NCBI GenBank assembly: GCA_021647145.1
Contig: JAKIVF010000025.1
Coordinates: 1-34,321 of the forward strand
Length of the DNA: 34,321 nucleotides
Direction of reading: 5' to 3'
Origin: Methylococcaceae bacterium
GTDB lineage: Bacteria; Pseudomonadota; Gammaproteobacteria; Methylococcales; Methylomonadaceae
Every line of letters starts with the position of its first letter. Within the stretch, counting starts at the first letter, position 1. The notes beneath the pieces were generated by a model. It made no database searches. It had not been told where the DNA came from and saw only the letters and a program-made list of their open reading frames with translations. Shown here piece after piece: positions 7,609 through 16,575 of the stretch. Made by a program: the position numbers and the translations under genes.

Positions 7609-8868
7609 ATGAGTAAAGACAAAAGCAATAAGGGTGACGAAAAGTTACTTTATTGTTCTTTTTGCGGTAAAAGTCAGGATGAAGTTAGAAAGCTGATAGC
7701 AGGCCCATCTGTTTATGTTTGTGATGAATGTGTTGAGCTTTGTAATGACATTATTCGAGATGAATTACAAGAGGATGGTGATGTAGGAGAGAGTGATTTA
7801 CCTAAGCCTATAGAAATAAAAACCGAACTTGATAACTATGTTATTGGGCAGGAAGATGCAAAAAAAATGCTGTCTGTTGCAGTTTATAATCATTATAAAC
7901 GTATACGCAGCAACAGAAAAAAAGGGGATATTGAGTTAGCAAAATCAAATATTTTGTTAATTGGGCCAACAGGCTCAGGAAAAACATTACTTGCAGAAAC
8001 TTTGGCAAGATTATTGGATGTTCCTTTTACTATTGCTGATGCTACAACATTAACTGAGGCGGGATATGTAGGTGAAGATGTAGAAAATATCATTCAAAAA
8101 ATCCTACAGAAATGTGATTATGATGTTGAAAAAGCAGAAACAGGAATTGTTTATATAGATGAGATAGATAAAATCACAAGAAAATCAGATAATCCTTCAA
8201 TTACTCGTGATGTATCTGGTGAAGGTGTCCAACAAGCATTGTTAAAATTAATTGAAGGGACAGTTGCTTCAATTCCACCTCAAGGAGGAAGGAAGCATCC
8301 TCAGCAAGAATTCCTTCAAGTCAATACTGCTAATATATTGTTTATTGTAGGCGGGGCTTTTGCTGGACTTGACAAAGTGATTAAAGACCGCACAGAAAAA
8401 GGTGGAATAGGGTTTTCTGCAGAAGTTAAAACTATTAATGAAAGTAAAAATGTAGGGGAACTTTTTTCTCAGATTGAAGCTGAAGATTTAATAAAGTATG
8501 GTTTAATTCCTGAGTTTGTTGGGCGTTTACCTGTAGTTGCAACATTAGAAGAATTGGATGAAGCGGCGTTAGTTGAGATTCTGACGCAACCAAAAAATGC
8601 GTTAATTAAGCAATACCAGCATTTGTTTGAAATGGAAGGAGCCGAACTTGAATTTAGAGATGATTCATTGTCTGCTATTGCGCAAAAAGCAATGGAAAGG
8701 AAGACAGGAGCAAGAGGGTTAAGGACAATTTTAGAAAATATTTTGCTTGAAACAATGTATGAAATCCCATCAGCAGATAATATCAGTAAAGTTGTTATTG
8801 ATGAAGGAGTGATTTTGGGGGCATCAGATCCACTTTTAGTTTACGAAACAGAGAAGAAAAAAGCATAG
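7609..8868 (+). CDS. clpX: ATP-dependent Clp protease ATP-binding subunit ClpX
   Basis: The AAA+ unfoldase that feeds ClpP. The N-terminal zinc-binding domain uses Cys16, Cys19, Cys38 and Cys41. Walker A is GPTGSGKT (119-126), with Walker B in IVYIDEIDK. The GYVG pore loop, the RKH substrate loop (GGRKHPQQ) and the IGF tripeptide that docks on ClpP (KGGIGFSAE) are all present. At 419 residues it is of usual length. AGGAG precedes ATG 7609 by about 8 bases. It follows clpP after 69 bases and is closed off by the terminator at 8981. Confidence 0.98.
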   Translation: MSKDKSNKGDEKLLYCSFCGKSQDEVRKLIAGPSVYVCDECVELCNDIIRDELQEDGDVGESDLPKPIEIKTELDNYVIGQEDAKKMLSVAVYNHYKRIRSNRKKGDIELAKSNILLIGPTGSGKTLLAETLARLLDVPFTIADATTLTEAGYVGEDVENIIQKILQKCDYDVEKAETGIVYIDEIDKITRKSDNPSITRDVSGEGVQQALLKLIEGTVASIPPQGGRKHPQQEFLQVNTANILFIVGGAFAGLDKVIKDRTEKGGIGFSAEVKTINESKNVGELFSQIEAEDLIKYGLIPEFVGRLPVVATLEELDEAALVEILTQPKNALIKQYQHLFEMEGAELEFRDDSLSAIAQKAMERKTGARGLRTILENILLETMYEIPSADNISKVVIDEGVILGASDPLLVYETEKKKA

Positions 8869-8980
8869 AAGACACAAGTCTGATTTTATATCTATGTATA
8901 GTTAGTTAAAAAAAAGATGAAATTAATTTAACTAACTATTCTGAATCTATTAGCATTATGCTTTTGGAGGAATATAACTT

Positions 8981-9021
8981 AAAAACGGGGGGCATATTTA
9001 AACATGCCCCCCGTTTTTTTT
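8981..9021 (+). terminator. Strong intrinsic terminator between clpX and lon
   Basis: A perfect 15-bp stem pairs 8981-8995 (AAAAACGGGGGGCAT) with 9004-9018, around the 8-base loop ATTTAAAC. It runs into an 8-base T tract (9014-9021). The matching A tract on the 5' side would let it act in both directions. It separates the tig-clpP-clpX unit from lon. Confidence 0.92.
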
Positions 9022-9045
9022 GGGGAATAATTAATTAAGAGATAA

Positions 9046-9074
9046 CTTGTTTTTTGTATAATCCTCCCCCATAT
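9046..9074 (+). promoter_or_regulatory. Candidate heat-shock (sigma-32) promoter of lon
   Basis: CTTGTTT at 9046-9052, a 14-base spacer and CCCCATAT at 9067-9074 resemble the sigma-32 consensus (CTTGAAA, 13-17 bases, CCCCAT-T). lon is a classical heat-shock gene. A TATAAT at 9057-9062 lies inside the same stretch but has no good -35 partner. A start near 9082 would give a leader of about 28 bases. Confidence 0.55.
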
Positions 9075-9109
9075 TATCCATATCATTGTAAATTTTTAAA
9101 GGTTTTATT

Positions 9110-11527
9110 TTGGAAGAACTGATAGATTTAAAGCAAGTGAACGAATTAATTCCCGTATTACCCCTTAGGGATGTTGTGGTATATCCTCATATGGTTATTC
9201 CATTATTTGTTGGTAGGGAAAAATCGATAGATGCAATAGAAGCTGCAATGAACAATGATAAGCAGCTACTTTTAGTCGCTCAAAAAGAAGCTGACAATGA
9301 TGACCCATCATTTAATGATCTATATCAGGCGGGTACATTAGCAAATATATTACAGTTGTTGAAATTGCCTGATGGTACTGTCAAAGTGTTAGTTGAAGGT
9401 GAGCGCCGATGTAAAGTGGTTAAATATCAAGATCATGATGGGTATTATGTTGCATCAACTGAATATATAAATGATCAGTTAAGTGCTTCAGAGCAAGAGC
9501 AAGAAGTTATTCAGCGAACGGCAATTAATTCTTTTGATCATTATGTGAAACTGAATAATAAAATTCCACCCGAAGTTTTAAATTCATTAGCTGGGATTGA
9601 TGACCCAAGTCGGTTAGCAGATACCATTGCTGCTCATATGACCTTAAAGATTGAAGAAAAACAAAGTGTTTTGGAAATGGAAGATGTTGCTCTGCGCTTA
9701 GAAAAATTGATGACTTTTATGGAAGGTGAAAATGATTTGCTTGAAATGGAGAAGCGAATTAGAGGGCGTGTCAAAAAGCAAATGGAAAAAAATCAGAGGG
9801 AGTATTATCTAAATGAACAGATGAAGGCCATTCAGAAAGAATTGGGTGAAATGGATGATGCTACTAATGAAGTGGATGAGCTGGAACAGAAAATAAAAGC
9901 GTCTGGTATGTCAAAAGATGCAAAGACAAAAGCAGATGCTGAACTCAATAAACTAAAATTAATGTCTCCTATGTCTGCTGAGGCAACAGTCGTAAGAAAT
10001 TATATAGACTGGATGGTTGGTGTTCCATGGAAAAAGAAAACTAAAGTGCGCCATGATTTAAAAGTTGCAGAAGAGGTTTTAGAGTCAGAGCATTATGGAT
10101 TAGAAAAGGTTAAGGAGCGGATACTTGAATATTTAGCAGTGCAACAACGAGTTAAAAAATTAAAAGGGCCTATTTTATGTTTAGTGGGGCCTCCTGGTGT
10201 AGGTAAGACTTCTTTAGGGCAATCAATTGCCAGAGCTACAAATCGTAAGTTTGTGCGAATGGCATTAGGTGGTGTTAGAGATGAGGCTGAAATAAGAGGG
10301 CATAGGCGTACTTATATTGGCTCAATGCCTGGGAAAATTTTACAAAATTTATCTAAAGTCAAAACTAGAAATCCGATGTTTTTACTAGATGAAATAGATA
10401 AAATGGCTGCAGACTTTCGAGGCGACCCTGCGTCAGCTCTATTAGAAGTTCTAGATCCTGAACAAAATCATACTTTTGCTGATCATTATTTAGAGGTGGA
10501 TTTTGATTTATCTGATGTGATGTTTGTTGCAACTGCGAATACTATGAATATTCCTGCTGCTTTATTGGATAGAATGGAAGTTATTAGGCTGGCTGGATAT
10601 ACAGAAGATGAAAAGTTAAATATAGCGACACGTTTTTTAATATCTAAACAAATTAAAAATAATGGATTAAAAGCAGCCGAAATTGATATAACCGACGATG
10701 CTGTAAAAAATATCATTAGATATTATACTCGTGAAGCCGGTGTTCGGGGGCTAGAGCGTGAAATATCAAAGATTTGTCGAAAGGTTGTTAAGGGTTTGTT
10801 ATTAGTACCTAAAAAAACAAAAGTTTCTATTACTGAAAATAATCTGGATGATTATTTGGGTGTGAAACGGTTTAGTTTTGGGTCAGCTGAAGAGCAAGAT
10901 CAGATTGGGCAAGTCACTGGATTGGCTTGGACTGAAGTAGGTGGTGAATTATTAACAATAGAAACAGCTGTTATGCCAGGGAAAGGGAAGCAATCTGCAA
11001 CAGGTAAGTTGGGTGAGGTAATGAAAGAGTCAATTGATGCGGCGATAACAGTGGTTAGAAGTCGGTCTAAGCTGCTTGGTATTGATGATGAGGTTTTTCA
11101 AAAGAATGATATTCACATACATGTTCCTGAAGGAGCAACTCCCAAAGATGGGCCAAGTGCTGGTATTGGAATGTGTACAGCAATTATTTCAGCTTTAACT
11201 AATATCCCTGTAAGGGCAAATGTAGCGATGACGGGTGAAATTACACTAAGAGGTGAGGTTTTACCAATAGGAGGGTTAAAGGAAAAGCTGTTAGCTGCTC
11301 ATAGGGGCGGGATTACAACTATTTTGATTCCTGCTGAAAATGAAAAAGATTTGGCAGACATACCCAATAATATAAAACAGAACTTGGAAATTAAGCCAGT
11401 TCACTGGATTGATGAGGTTTTGGACGTTGCATTACAATATATGCCTTCTCCAGTCAACGAATCTAAAAAAGAAGGAAATGATTCTAACTTAGATAAAACT
11501 AAAGATGCTAATATTATCTCTCATTAA
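9110..11527 (+). CDS. lon: ATP-dependent Lon protease (LonA type)
   Basis: Lon degrades misfolded and regulatory proteins in the cytoplasm. The N-terminal substrate domain begins IPVLPLRDVVVYPHMVIPL and is followed by coiled helices. The AAA+ module has Walker A GPPGVGKT (360-367) and Walker B in MFLLDEIDK. The protease domain has the Ser-Lys dyad Ser683 (KDGPSAGIGM) and Lys726 (GGLKEKLLAAHRGG). At 805 residues it is slightly longer than E. coli Lon, with a polar C-terminal tail. The start is TTG at 9110, with AAAGG 7 bases upstream; no in-frame ATG precedes the conserved N-terminus. Confidence 0.97.
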   Translation: MEELIDLKQVNELIPVLPLRDVVVYPHMVIPLFVGREKSIDAIEAAMNNDKQLLLVAQKEADNDDPSFNDLYQAGTLANILQLLKLPDGTVKVLVEGERRCKVVKYQDHDGYYVASTEYINDQLSASEQEQEVIQRTAINSFDHYVKLNNKIPPEVLNSLAGIDDPSRLADTIAAHMTLKIEEKQSVLEMEDVALRLEKLMTFMEGENDLLEMEKRIRGRVKKQMEKNQREYYLNEQMKAIQKELGEMDDATNEVDELEQKIKASGMSKDAKTKADAELNKLKLMSPMSAEATVVRNYIDWMVGVPWKKKTKVRHDLKVAEEVLESEHYGLEKVKERILEYLAVQQRVKKLKGPILCLVGPPGVGKTSLGQSIARATNRKFVRMALGGVRDEAEIRGHRRTYIGSMPGKILQNLSKVKTRNPMFLLDEIDKMAADFRGDPASALLEVLDPEQNHTFADHYLEVDFDLSDVMFVATANTMNIPAALLDRMEVIRLAGYTEDEKLNIATRFLISKQIKNNGLKAAEIDITDDAVKNIIRYYTREAGVRGLEREISKICRKVVKGLLLVPKKTKVSITENNLDDYLGVKRFSFGSAEEQDQIGQVTGLAWTEVGGELLTIETAVMPGKGKQSATGKLGEVMKESIDAAITVVRSRSKLLGIDDEVFQKNDIHIHVPEGATPKDGPSAGIGMCTAIISALTNIPVRANVAMTGEITLRGEVLPIGGLKEKLLAAHRGGITTILIPAENEKDLADIPNNIKQNLEIKPVHWIDEVLDVALQYMPSPVNESKKEGNDSNLDKTKDANIISH

Positions 11528-11619
11528 TTTTATATTTATAAACTATTTACACATGATTTGTAAATAATGTTTAAACTGCTAAGAAAACCTTAAAAATCAA
11601 ACTGTCTAGGGGGTTTTCC

Positions 11620-11649
11620 TTGACAGACAGGGGGTGCAATTGATATAAA
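11620..11649 (+). promoter_or_regulatory. Sigma-70 promoter for hup
   Basis: Consensus TTGACA (11620-11625), 18 bases, then TATAAA (11644-11649). The -35 box overlaps a small inverted repeat, CTGTCT (11602-11607) with AGACAG (11625-11630), which could be an operator. The gene starts 111 bases after the -10. Confidence 0.6.
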
Positions 11650-11760
11650 TAGCACTGCTTCTTTTACTGAACAGATATTCAGTTAATAGATGTAGAGTTT
11701 AAAGTATAATGAATAGAGCATATTAAAATCATCATCAGTTTAACTTCCTAAGGGGGAATA

Positions 11761-12033
11761 ATGAATAAATCGGAACTTATCGATGCAATTGCAGACGCAT
11801 CTGAACTTACAAAGGCAGACGCTGGACGTGCCTTAGATGGCTTTCTTACTTCTGTAACAGGGGCATTAAGTAGTGGGGATTCAGTTGCTTTAGTCGGCTT
11901 TGGGACTTTTTCTGTAAAAGATAGAGCAGAGCGTAAAGGACGCAATCCTCAAACAGGAGCAGAAATAACAATTAAAGCAGCTAAAATTCCTTCATTTAAA
12001 GCTGGTAAATCATTAAAAGATGCTGTAAACTAG
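11761..12033 (+). CDS. hupB: DNA-binding protein HU (beta type)
   Basis: A 90-residue nucleoid protein that bends DNA without strong sequence preference. The family features are complete: N-terminal MNKSELIDAIADASELTKADAGRALD, the FGTF turn (LVGFGTFSVKDRAERKGRNPQTG) and the DNA-minor-groove arm with its Asn-Pro (RNPQTGAEI), then IPSFKAGKSLKDAV. AAGGGGG lies just before ATG 11761. It follows lon, as in many gammaproteobacteria, and is trailed closely by two tRNA genes. Confidence 0.97.
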   Translation: MNKSELIDAIADASELTKADAGRALDGFLTSVTGALSSGDSVALVGFGTFSVKDRAERKGRNPQTGAEITIKAAKIPSFKAGKSLKDAVN

Positions 12034-12045
12034 TCGTCTTAAGTC

Positions 12046-12121
12046 GGGTGCTTAGCTCAGCTGGGAGAGCATCGCCCTTACAAGGCGAGGGTCGGGGGTT
12101 CGAACCCCTCAGCACCCACCA
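12046..12121 (+). tRNA. tRNA-Val (anticodon UAC)
   Basis: A 76-base cloverleaf. Acceptor GGGTGCT pairs with AGCACCC, with encoded ACCA. The anticodon stem TCGCC/GGCGA encloses CTTACAA, giving anticodon TAC. The T-arm is GGGGGTTCGAACCCCT. It starts 12 bases after hupB and is probably cotranscribed with it. Confidence 0.97.
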
Positions 12122-12127
12122 GACTTC

Positions 12128-12204
12128 GGAGCGGTAGTTCAGTTGGTTAGAATACCGGCCTGTCACGCCGGGGGTCGCGGGTTCGAGTCCCGTCCGCTCC
12201 GCCA
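12128..12204 (+). tRNA. tRNA-Asp (anticodon GUC)
   Basis: A 77-base cloverleaf. Acceptor GGAGCGG pairs with CCGCTCC, with discriminator G and encoded CCA. The anticodon stem CCGGC/GCCGG encloses CTGTCAC, giving anticodon GTC. It lies 6 bases after tRNA-Val, so the pair is one transcription unit. Confidence 0.97.
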
Positions 12205-12568
12205 AAAAAATGAAACTCTGAATCGCTTGGTTTGGGGTTTTTTTTTGCTTAAAATTTACTAGTTATTTTGCTTAGCTAAGTATAGCTATTAATGATAGGA
12301 TTTATGGACAAAAGTAGGTTTCAGTGCATAAAAATAATTGACCTTTGGGTTGTCGTATTCTTTCGCGTTTGTGATTTTTAACCTGCTCAGGAAAATGTAA
12401 TAATGACTTCAATAATATTATCTGACTAGATCATTGAGAAAAGCAAAAAATTAATCTTTTTGTAAACCTTAACGATGTATTAGCCTGTATATTAAACGTC
12501 AAGCATATTTTGTTGAAGTTGCTTTTGTGTTTCCTTTTTCACTTATACTCCGTATTAGGACAAGATAT
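12205..12568 (+). other. Gap between tRNA-Asp and ppiD, no gene seen
   Basis: About 360 AT-rich bases. A run of ten T follows GGGG at about 12236-12246, but I find no stem in front of it, so no proper terminator is supported. TATACT at 12544-12549, just before the ppiD start, is a possible -10 box; the nearest -35 candidates are badly spaced. No coding frame is convincing. Confidence 0.5.
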
Positions 12569-14458
12569 ATGTTATTAAAGATTAGAGAAAAATCAAAGGG
12601 TGTTTTTTCATGGATTATTTTAATATTAATCTGTGTTCCATTTGCTTTGTGGGGTATTCAAAACTATGTAGGTGGAGGGACTGAGGCTGCTGTAGCGAGT
12701 GTTGGGGATAAAGATTTTTATCAAGAGGACTTAAATAGGGCGTATTCGCAATATAGCCAAAATTTAGCTGGAATGGATATTGACGAGAGCTCATTAAAAA
12801 AACAAGCACTTGAAAAATTAATTCAAGATGAAGTGTTATTTCAGCATGTGGAAAATGAAGGGTTGGTGGTAGCAGATAGTTCAGCTAAAAAATTTATTAA
12901 AGAGTTAGAGTACTTTCAAACAGATGGAAAATTTGATAAGAAACAGTATAAAACGCTATTAGCGTCGCAAAGATTGTCATCTGGAGAGTTTGTTAATCGA
13001 ATCAAAAAAGCTTTAATGATGGAGCAATTTCAACGGACTGTTATAGAAAGCAGTTTTGCGACTGATGCGGATATTGAGAATTTTTTTAAAATACAAAATC
13101 AGACTCGAGATGTGGAGCTGGTATCCGTAGCTTTACCCCAACTAAAAGAACAACCTTCCGCAGATGAAATACAGGCATATTATCAAAAAAATAAAAATAT
13201 GTTCTTAACTGAAGAGCAAGTTTCTGTTGAATATGTCGAATTATCCCTAGATGAGCTGGCAAAAAAGGAGGAACCAACAAGTGAGCAATTGAAAACGTAT
13301 TATGATGAGCAAAAAGAGCAGTATACAACTAAGGAGCGTCGTAAAATAAGCCATATTCTTTTTGCTTTTACTAAAGACTCTGATGATGATAAGGTGCAGC
13401 TGGAGAAAGCTTTAAAAGCAAAAGAAGCATTACAGAACACAGAGTTTTCTGTTCTGGCTAAAGAGTTATCAGATGATAAATTGACTGCTGCTAAGGGAGG
13501 AGATTTAGGTCTTTTTAATATCGGTGTTATGGAAAAAGCATTTGAAGATGTAGCTAGTTCTCTGGAATTAGGAGAAGTCTCTGAACCTGTAAAATCAGGA
13601 TTTGGTTATCATCTAATTAAAGTGACTGAGTTAAAGGCTGGAACAGTTAAATCATTTGACTCTGTAAAGGACGAGTTAGCGGTGGCATTTCAAAGGTCTT
13701 TAGCAGAAAATACTTTTTATGAGATGGGTGAATCATTAACTGAAATGAGTTATGAAAACCCAGATAGTCTGAAAATTTTAACTGATGAGTTAGGGCTGGC
13801 CGTTAAGAAAACAAGTTTATTTGATAAAAAAATAAAACCAGATTCTTCGGATAAATTGAATATTTTAAATGAGCCAGCTATTATTGATGCTGCTTTTTCT
13901 GAAGATGTATTAAAAGGGAATAATAGTCAACCAATTGAGATTGGAACAGATAGATTAGTTGTTTTGAGGATGATAGAGCATCAAGAAGCTAAAGCAAAAG
14001 AGTTAGAAAAAGTTAAACCTATGATTGTTGCAACACTTTTAAAAGAGAAAGCTAAGAAAGCAGCTTTAGAGAAGGCTGAGGCAATTAAAAATAGCATTTT
14101 ATCTGGAAAAACAATGCAAGCAGCAATTGAAGGACAAGGGTTAAAAGTGAAGAAAATTTCTACTTTAACTCGTTCTAATAGAGATATAGCTTGGCAAGTT
14201 AACCAGGGCATTTTTAAGGCAGCTAAACCCATCAAGGGAAAAACAACTGTGCTAACGGTAGAAGAGCCATCAGGTGCTCAAACGGTAGTTAATATCGTTG
14301 CTGTTAAGGAGGGGGTAATGACAAAGGATGACAAGAGTAAGGTGGAACTGGCTAAAACCAATATGGCTAAGGCATTTGGCCAGTCTGAATTTACTAGTAT
14401 TATGGAAAGTTTGCGGAATAATACAGAAATTAAATTTAAGGCTCCAGAATTAAATTAG
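12569..14458 (+). CDS. ppiD: Periplasmic folding chaperone PpiD (SurA-N/parvulin)
   Basis: A membrane-anchored periplasmic chaperone at the Sec translocon. The cytosolic start MLLKIREKSKG leads into one membrane helix at about residues 12-32 (FSWIILILICVPFALWGIQ). A SurA-like chaperone region follows, then a parvulin domain at about residues 257-356 (RKISHILFAF; GGDLGLFNIGVM; VKSGFGYHLIKV), and a long helical C-terminus. An upstream in-frame GTG at 12527 would add 14 residues. I choose ATG 12569 because AGGA lies 8 bases before it and it gives the family N-terminus. PpiD and YfgM form a complex in E. coli, and both are encoded here. The parvulin domain may be catalytically weak, as in E. coli. 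Confidence 0.93.
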   Translation: MLLKIREKSKGVFSWIILILICVPFALWGIQNYVGGGTEAAVASVGDKDFYQEDLNRAYSQYSQNLAGMDIDESSLKKQALEKLIQDEVLFQHVENEGLVVADSSAKKFIKELEYFQTDGKFDKKQYKTLLASQRLSSGEFVNRIKKALMMEQFQRTVIESSFATDADIENFFKIQNQTRDVELVSVALPQLKEQPSADEIQAYYQKNKNMFLTEEQVSVEYVELSLDELAKKEEPTSEQLKTYYDEQKEQYTTKERRKISHILFAFTKDSDDDKVQLEKALKAKEALQNTEFSVLAKELSDDKLTAAKGGDLGLFNIGVMEKAFEDVASSLELGEVSEPVKSGFGYHLIKVTELKAGTVKSFDSVKDELAVAFQRSLAENTFYEMGESLTEMSYENPDSLKILTDELGLAVKKTSLFDKKIKPDSSDKLNILNEPAIIDAAFSEDVLKGNNSQPIEIGTDRLVVLRMIEHQEAKAKELEKVKPMIVATLLKEKAKKAALEKAEAIKNSILSGKTMQAAIEGQGLKVKKISTLTRSNRDIAWQVNQGIFKAAKPIKGKTTVLTVEEPSGAQTVVNIVAVKEGVMTKDDKSKVELAKTNMAKAFGQSEFTSIMESLRNNTEIKFKAPELN

Positions 14459-14532
14459 AGTATTATTTTTTTATATAAGGTAGCGGATGTGAGGTGAAAT
14501 CAGGTACACCTGTTACCTTGTAAAAAAATACT
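14459..14532. repeat. Nested inverted repeat in the convergent ppiD/motB gap
   Basis: AGTATT (14459-14464) pairs with AATACT (14527-14532). Inside that, AAGGTA (14477-14482) pairs with TACCTT (14514-14519), and AGGTG (14492-14496) pairs with CACCT (14507-14511). T-rich and A-rich strands between the arms can also pair. It fills the space between two convergent genes and may stop transcription from both sides. However, the T run lies on the 5' side of the GC stem, so it is not a textbook intrinsic terminator. Confidence 0.5.
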
Positions 14533-14537
14533 TTTTA

Positions 14538-15368
14538 CTAATTAATTTTGTCTGCAACCTGAATCATTATACTAACTCGCCGATTTCTTTCTCTCCCTTC
14601 ATTCGTGGAATTATTTGCTAGAGGTTTAGTTGCGGCACTACTCATGGCTCTTAAGCGTGAGGGATTAATATTCTCTGTTATTAAGTAACGCAAAACATTA
14701 GTTGCGCGTGTTGCTCCCAATTCCCAGTTAGAAGGAAATTTTTCAGTTTTTATCGGTTGATTATCAGTATGACCCTCAATAAAAATTAAACCCAATGATT
14801 GATCTAATAATGGAGCTAGTTTTTTAAGAAGTGATTTTCCATTATCTAAAAGCCTAGCTTCTGAAGATTTGAATAGTATTTTGTCTTGTATTTCAAGCTG
14901 GGCATAACCTAGTGTAACCTTCATATCAACCGCATTGTTTAGCCCTAAGTCTTTAATCATCTTTGTTAACTGCTTTTGTAATTTGTTTTTTGTGGATGCT
15001 TTAATAACTGCAGTTTTTTTATTCTTAGGTTTTTTTATGTTTTTTACTTTGGAAATTTTGTCAGATATTGGTTGATGAGTTCCTTGCTTAGTAACTACAG
15101 AAGTGTGAGGTATAGGTTTTTGTAAAATCTCTTCTATAGCCTTTGTTTTTTGGATAACTTTTCTGCTAAGGTTTTGCTTCTTTTTTGAGCGGTGACCGGA
15201 CGACTCAAAGTCACTTAGAGCCATTAGAGTTATCACCAACATAATAATTAGTACAAAAACATCAAGATAAGTTAATAACCAGTTTTGTTGAATATGATCG
15301 GGTTGGTTGGATAAATCTTCAATGGATAAAGATGCATGATGTTTAGGAAAAGAACTATTAGTCATCAT
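14538..15368 (-). CDS. motB: MotB-type stator protein with OmpA peptidoglycan-binding domain
   Basis: A 276-residue inner-membrane protein. After a polar N-terminus there is one membrane helix at about residues 31-52 (LLTYLDVFVLIIMLVITLM). Asp36 sits where MotB/PomB carry the ion-binding aspartate. A Lys-rich linker covers about residues 57-135, and an OmpA/MotB domain runs from about 150 to the end, with EGHTDN at 198-203 and NRR at 262-264. The start overlaps the end of motA by 11 bases (ATG at 15366-15368 or 15363-15365), so the two are translationally coupled. No other flagellar gene is in the window. The pair could drive flagella, or be a non-flagellar MotAB-like channel. Confidence 0.75.
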   Translation of the reverse strand: MMTNSSFPKHHASLSIEDLSNQPDHIQQNWLLTYLDVFVLIIMLVITLMALSDFESSGHRSKKKQNLSRKVIQKTKAIEEILQKPIPHTSVVTKQGTHQPISDKISKVKNIKKPKNKKTAVIKASTKNKLQKQLTKMIKDLGLNNAVDMKVTLGYAQLEIQDKILFKSSEARLLDNGKSLLKKLAPLLDQSLGLIFIEGHTDNQPIKTEKFPSNWELGATRATNVLRYLITENINPSRLRAMSSAATKPLANNSTNEGRERNRRVSIMIQVADKIN

Positions 15369-16167
15369 ATTTTTTTGTTTTTAGTTCATCGTCATGTGTT
15401 GCAATGAATGACTTTAATGTTTCACGCACGAAAGAAGGGGTTCTACGATCGGCAATTAGAGTAATACCCTCCATCACCATGCTCATAATCATAATTCGTT
15501 GTTCTGTTCGTCGTTCTAATTTAACAGCTATAGGGTTAAATATAAGATTCGCAAGGAGTAGGCCGTAAAAAGTCGTAATCAGTGCGACAGCCATATTGGA
15601 AGTTATTGCACTGATATCGCGTATTTCAATAATCTGAAGCATATTGATTAACCCGACTAAAGTGCCTAACATACCGAAAGCGGGGGCATAAGATGCTAGG
15701 CTATAGAAAATATTTGATTCAGCTTTTTCTTTAGCTCTTAATCGTGCAATTCTCCATTTTAATAATGCAAGAATGTCATCTACTGGTGTTTTATCGACAA
15801 TTAGCTGGAAACCAGTTTTTAAATAGGGGTTGTTGATCGTCTCAATAACATTCTCTATTGCAACCGAGTCTCGTTGAAACCACATTTTTGCAACAGCAGT
15901 GATTTCATCAGCTTCTTTTTGTGGGTTTAAACTTTCGTATAAGAAGATAAGTTTAATTGATTTTATTCCTTGCTTAATGTCTCTTAGGGGGTAACTTAAG
16001 AAAGCGGCAGCAATTGTACCTGCACAGACAATAATAAAACCATTTAGATTTAGGAATGTAGATGGGTCATTCGCTGCATATAGAACAATAAAAAGAACGA
16101 GGCTAATACTAAATATTACGCCTAATGCTGTTGAATAATTTATAGCGCTTTTTGCTGGAGATGCCAT
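15358..16167 (-). CDS. motA: MotA/TolQ/ExbB-family proton channel, MotA type
   Basis: A 269-residue protein with four membrane helices at about residues 12-31, 40-58, 158-180 and 190-211. A cytosolic loop between helices 2 and 3 holds charged residues (LKWRIARLRAKEKAES), as in MotA/PomA. Helix 3 carries the conserved PAFGMLGTLVGLINML, with the proline and glycines of the ion path. With MotB it would form the torque-generating stator. The start ATG at 16165-16167 gives a short cytosolic tail before the first helix. It is upstream of and overlapping motB. TolQ/ExbB is less likely because of the PomA-like length and the MotB partner. Confidence 0.8.
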   Translation of the reverse strand: MASPAKSAINYSTALGVIFSISLVLFIVLYAANDPSTFLNLNGFIIVCAGTIAAAFLSYPLRDIKQGIKSIKLIFLYESLNPQKEADEITAVAKMWFQRDSVAIENVIETINNPYLKTGFQLIVDKTPVDDILALLKWRIARLRAKEKAESNIFYSLASYAPAFGMLGTLVGLINMLQIIEIRDISAITSNMAVALITTFYGLLLANLIFNPIAVKLERRTEQRIMIMSMVMEGITLIADRRTPSFVRETLKSFIATHDDELKTKKYDD

Positions 16168-16575
16168 TTTTTTCTTTTTATTACTTTAGATTATTAAATA
16201 ATAGCAAAATAAATAAAAAAGTGTGAAAAGTATAAATAAAAATAGTATGTTATAAAGGATCAATGTATTTCAGAATAAGGGTTAAATTACATTTTGGTTC
16301 TGTTATTTTTAGTCATTAGGCTAAAAATCTTGGCAGCCTTCTTCCTCAGAGGTGATGCTAAATAAGGGTAGATAGACCTAAATTTTGGAGAATGAAAAAA
16401 AAGTAATAGGGAATCTTGGAGAAGGTGAAATAGTGAATGTGGATGGTGGTTTTTCTAAAAAGGATGTGTATTTAGTTAGCTTTTGGTCTAATCTTTAGCC
16501 TTCATTAAGCTTGATGCACACTACTGGTATAAAATGAAAGGCTCATCAAGCTTTCTGGAGATATAAATTTAAACT
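16168..16575. other. 408-base gap between motA and the dehydrogenase pair
   Basis: No gene is recognised. The longest frame with a start is about 21 codons. A 10-bp perfect inverted repeat, AAGCTTGATG (16507-16516) with CATCAAGCTT (16544-16553), lies just past the end of the dehydrogenase gene on the minus strand. No T run follows on either strand, so it is at best a processing or rho-related hairpin. The upstream region of motA (16168-16300) is very AT-rich, and its promoter cannot be singled out. Confidence 0.5.

Noticed and set aside
11996..12205. A 69-codon minus-strand frame (starting MAERTGLEPATPG) across the two tRNA genes
   Set aside because: It is the antisense of tRNA-Val and tRNA-Asp; such frames are a well-known false annotation.
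12527..12568. GTG 12527 as the start of ppiD
   Set aside because: It would add a non-family N-terminus; ATG 12569 has AGGA 8 bases upstream and the usual PpiD start.
16507..16553. Hairpin AAGCTTGATG/CATCAAGCTT as terminator of the dehydrogenase operon
   Set aside because: The loop is 27 bases and no T run follows on the minus strand.
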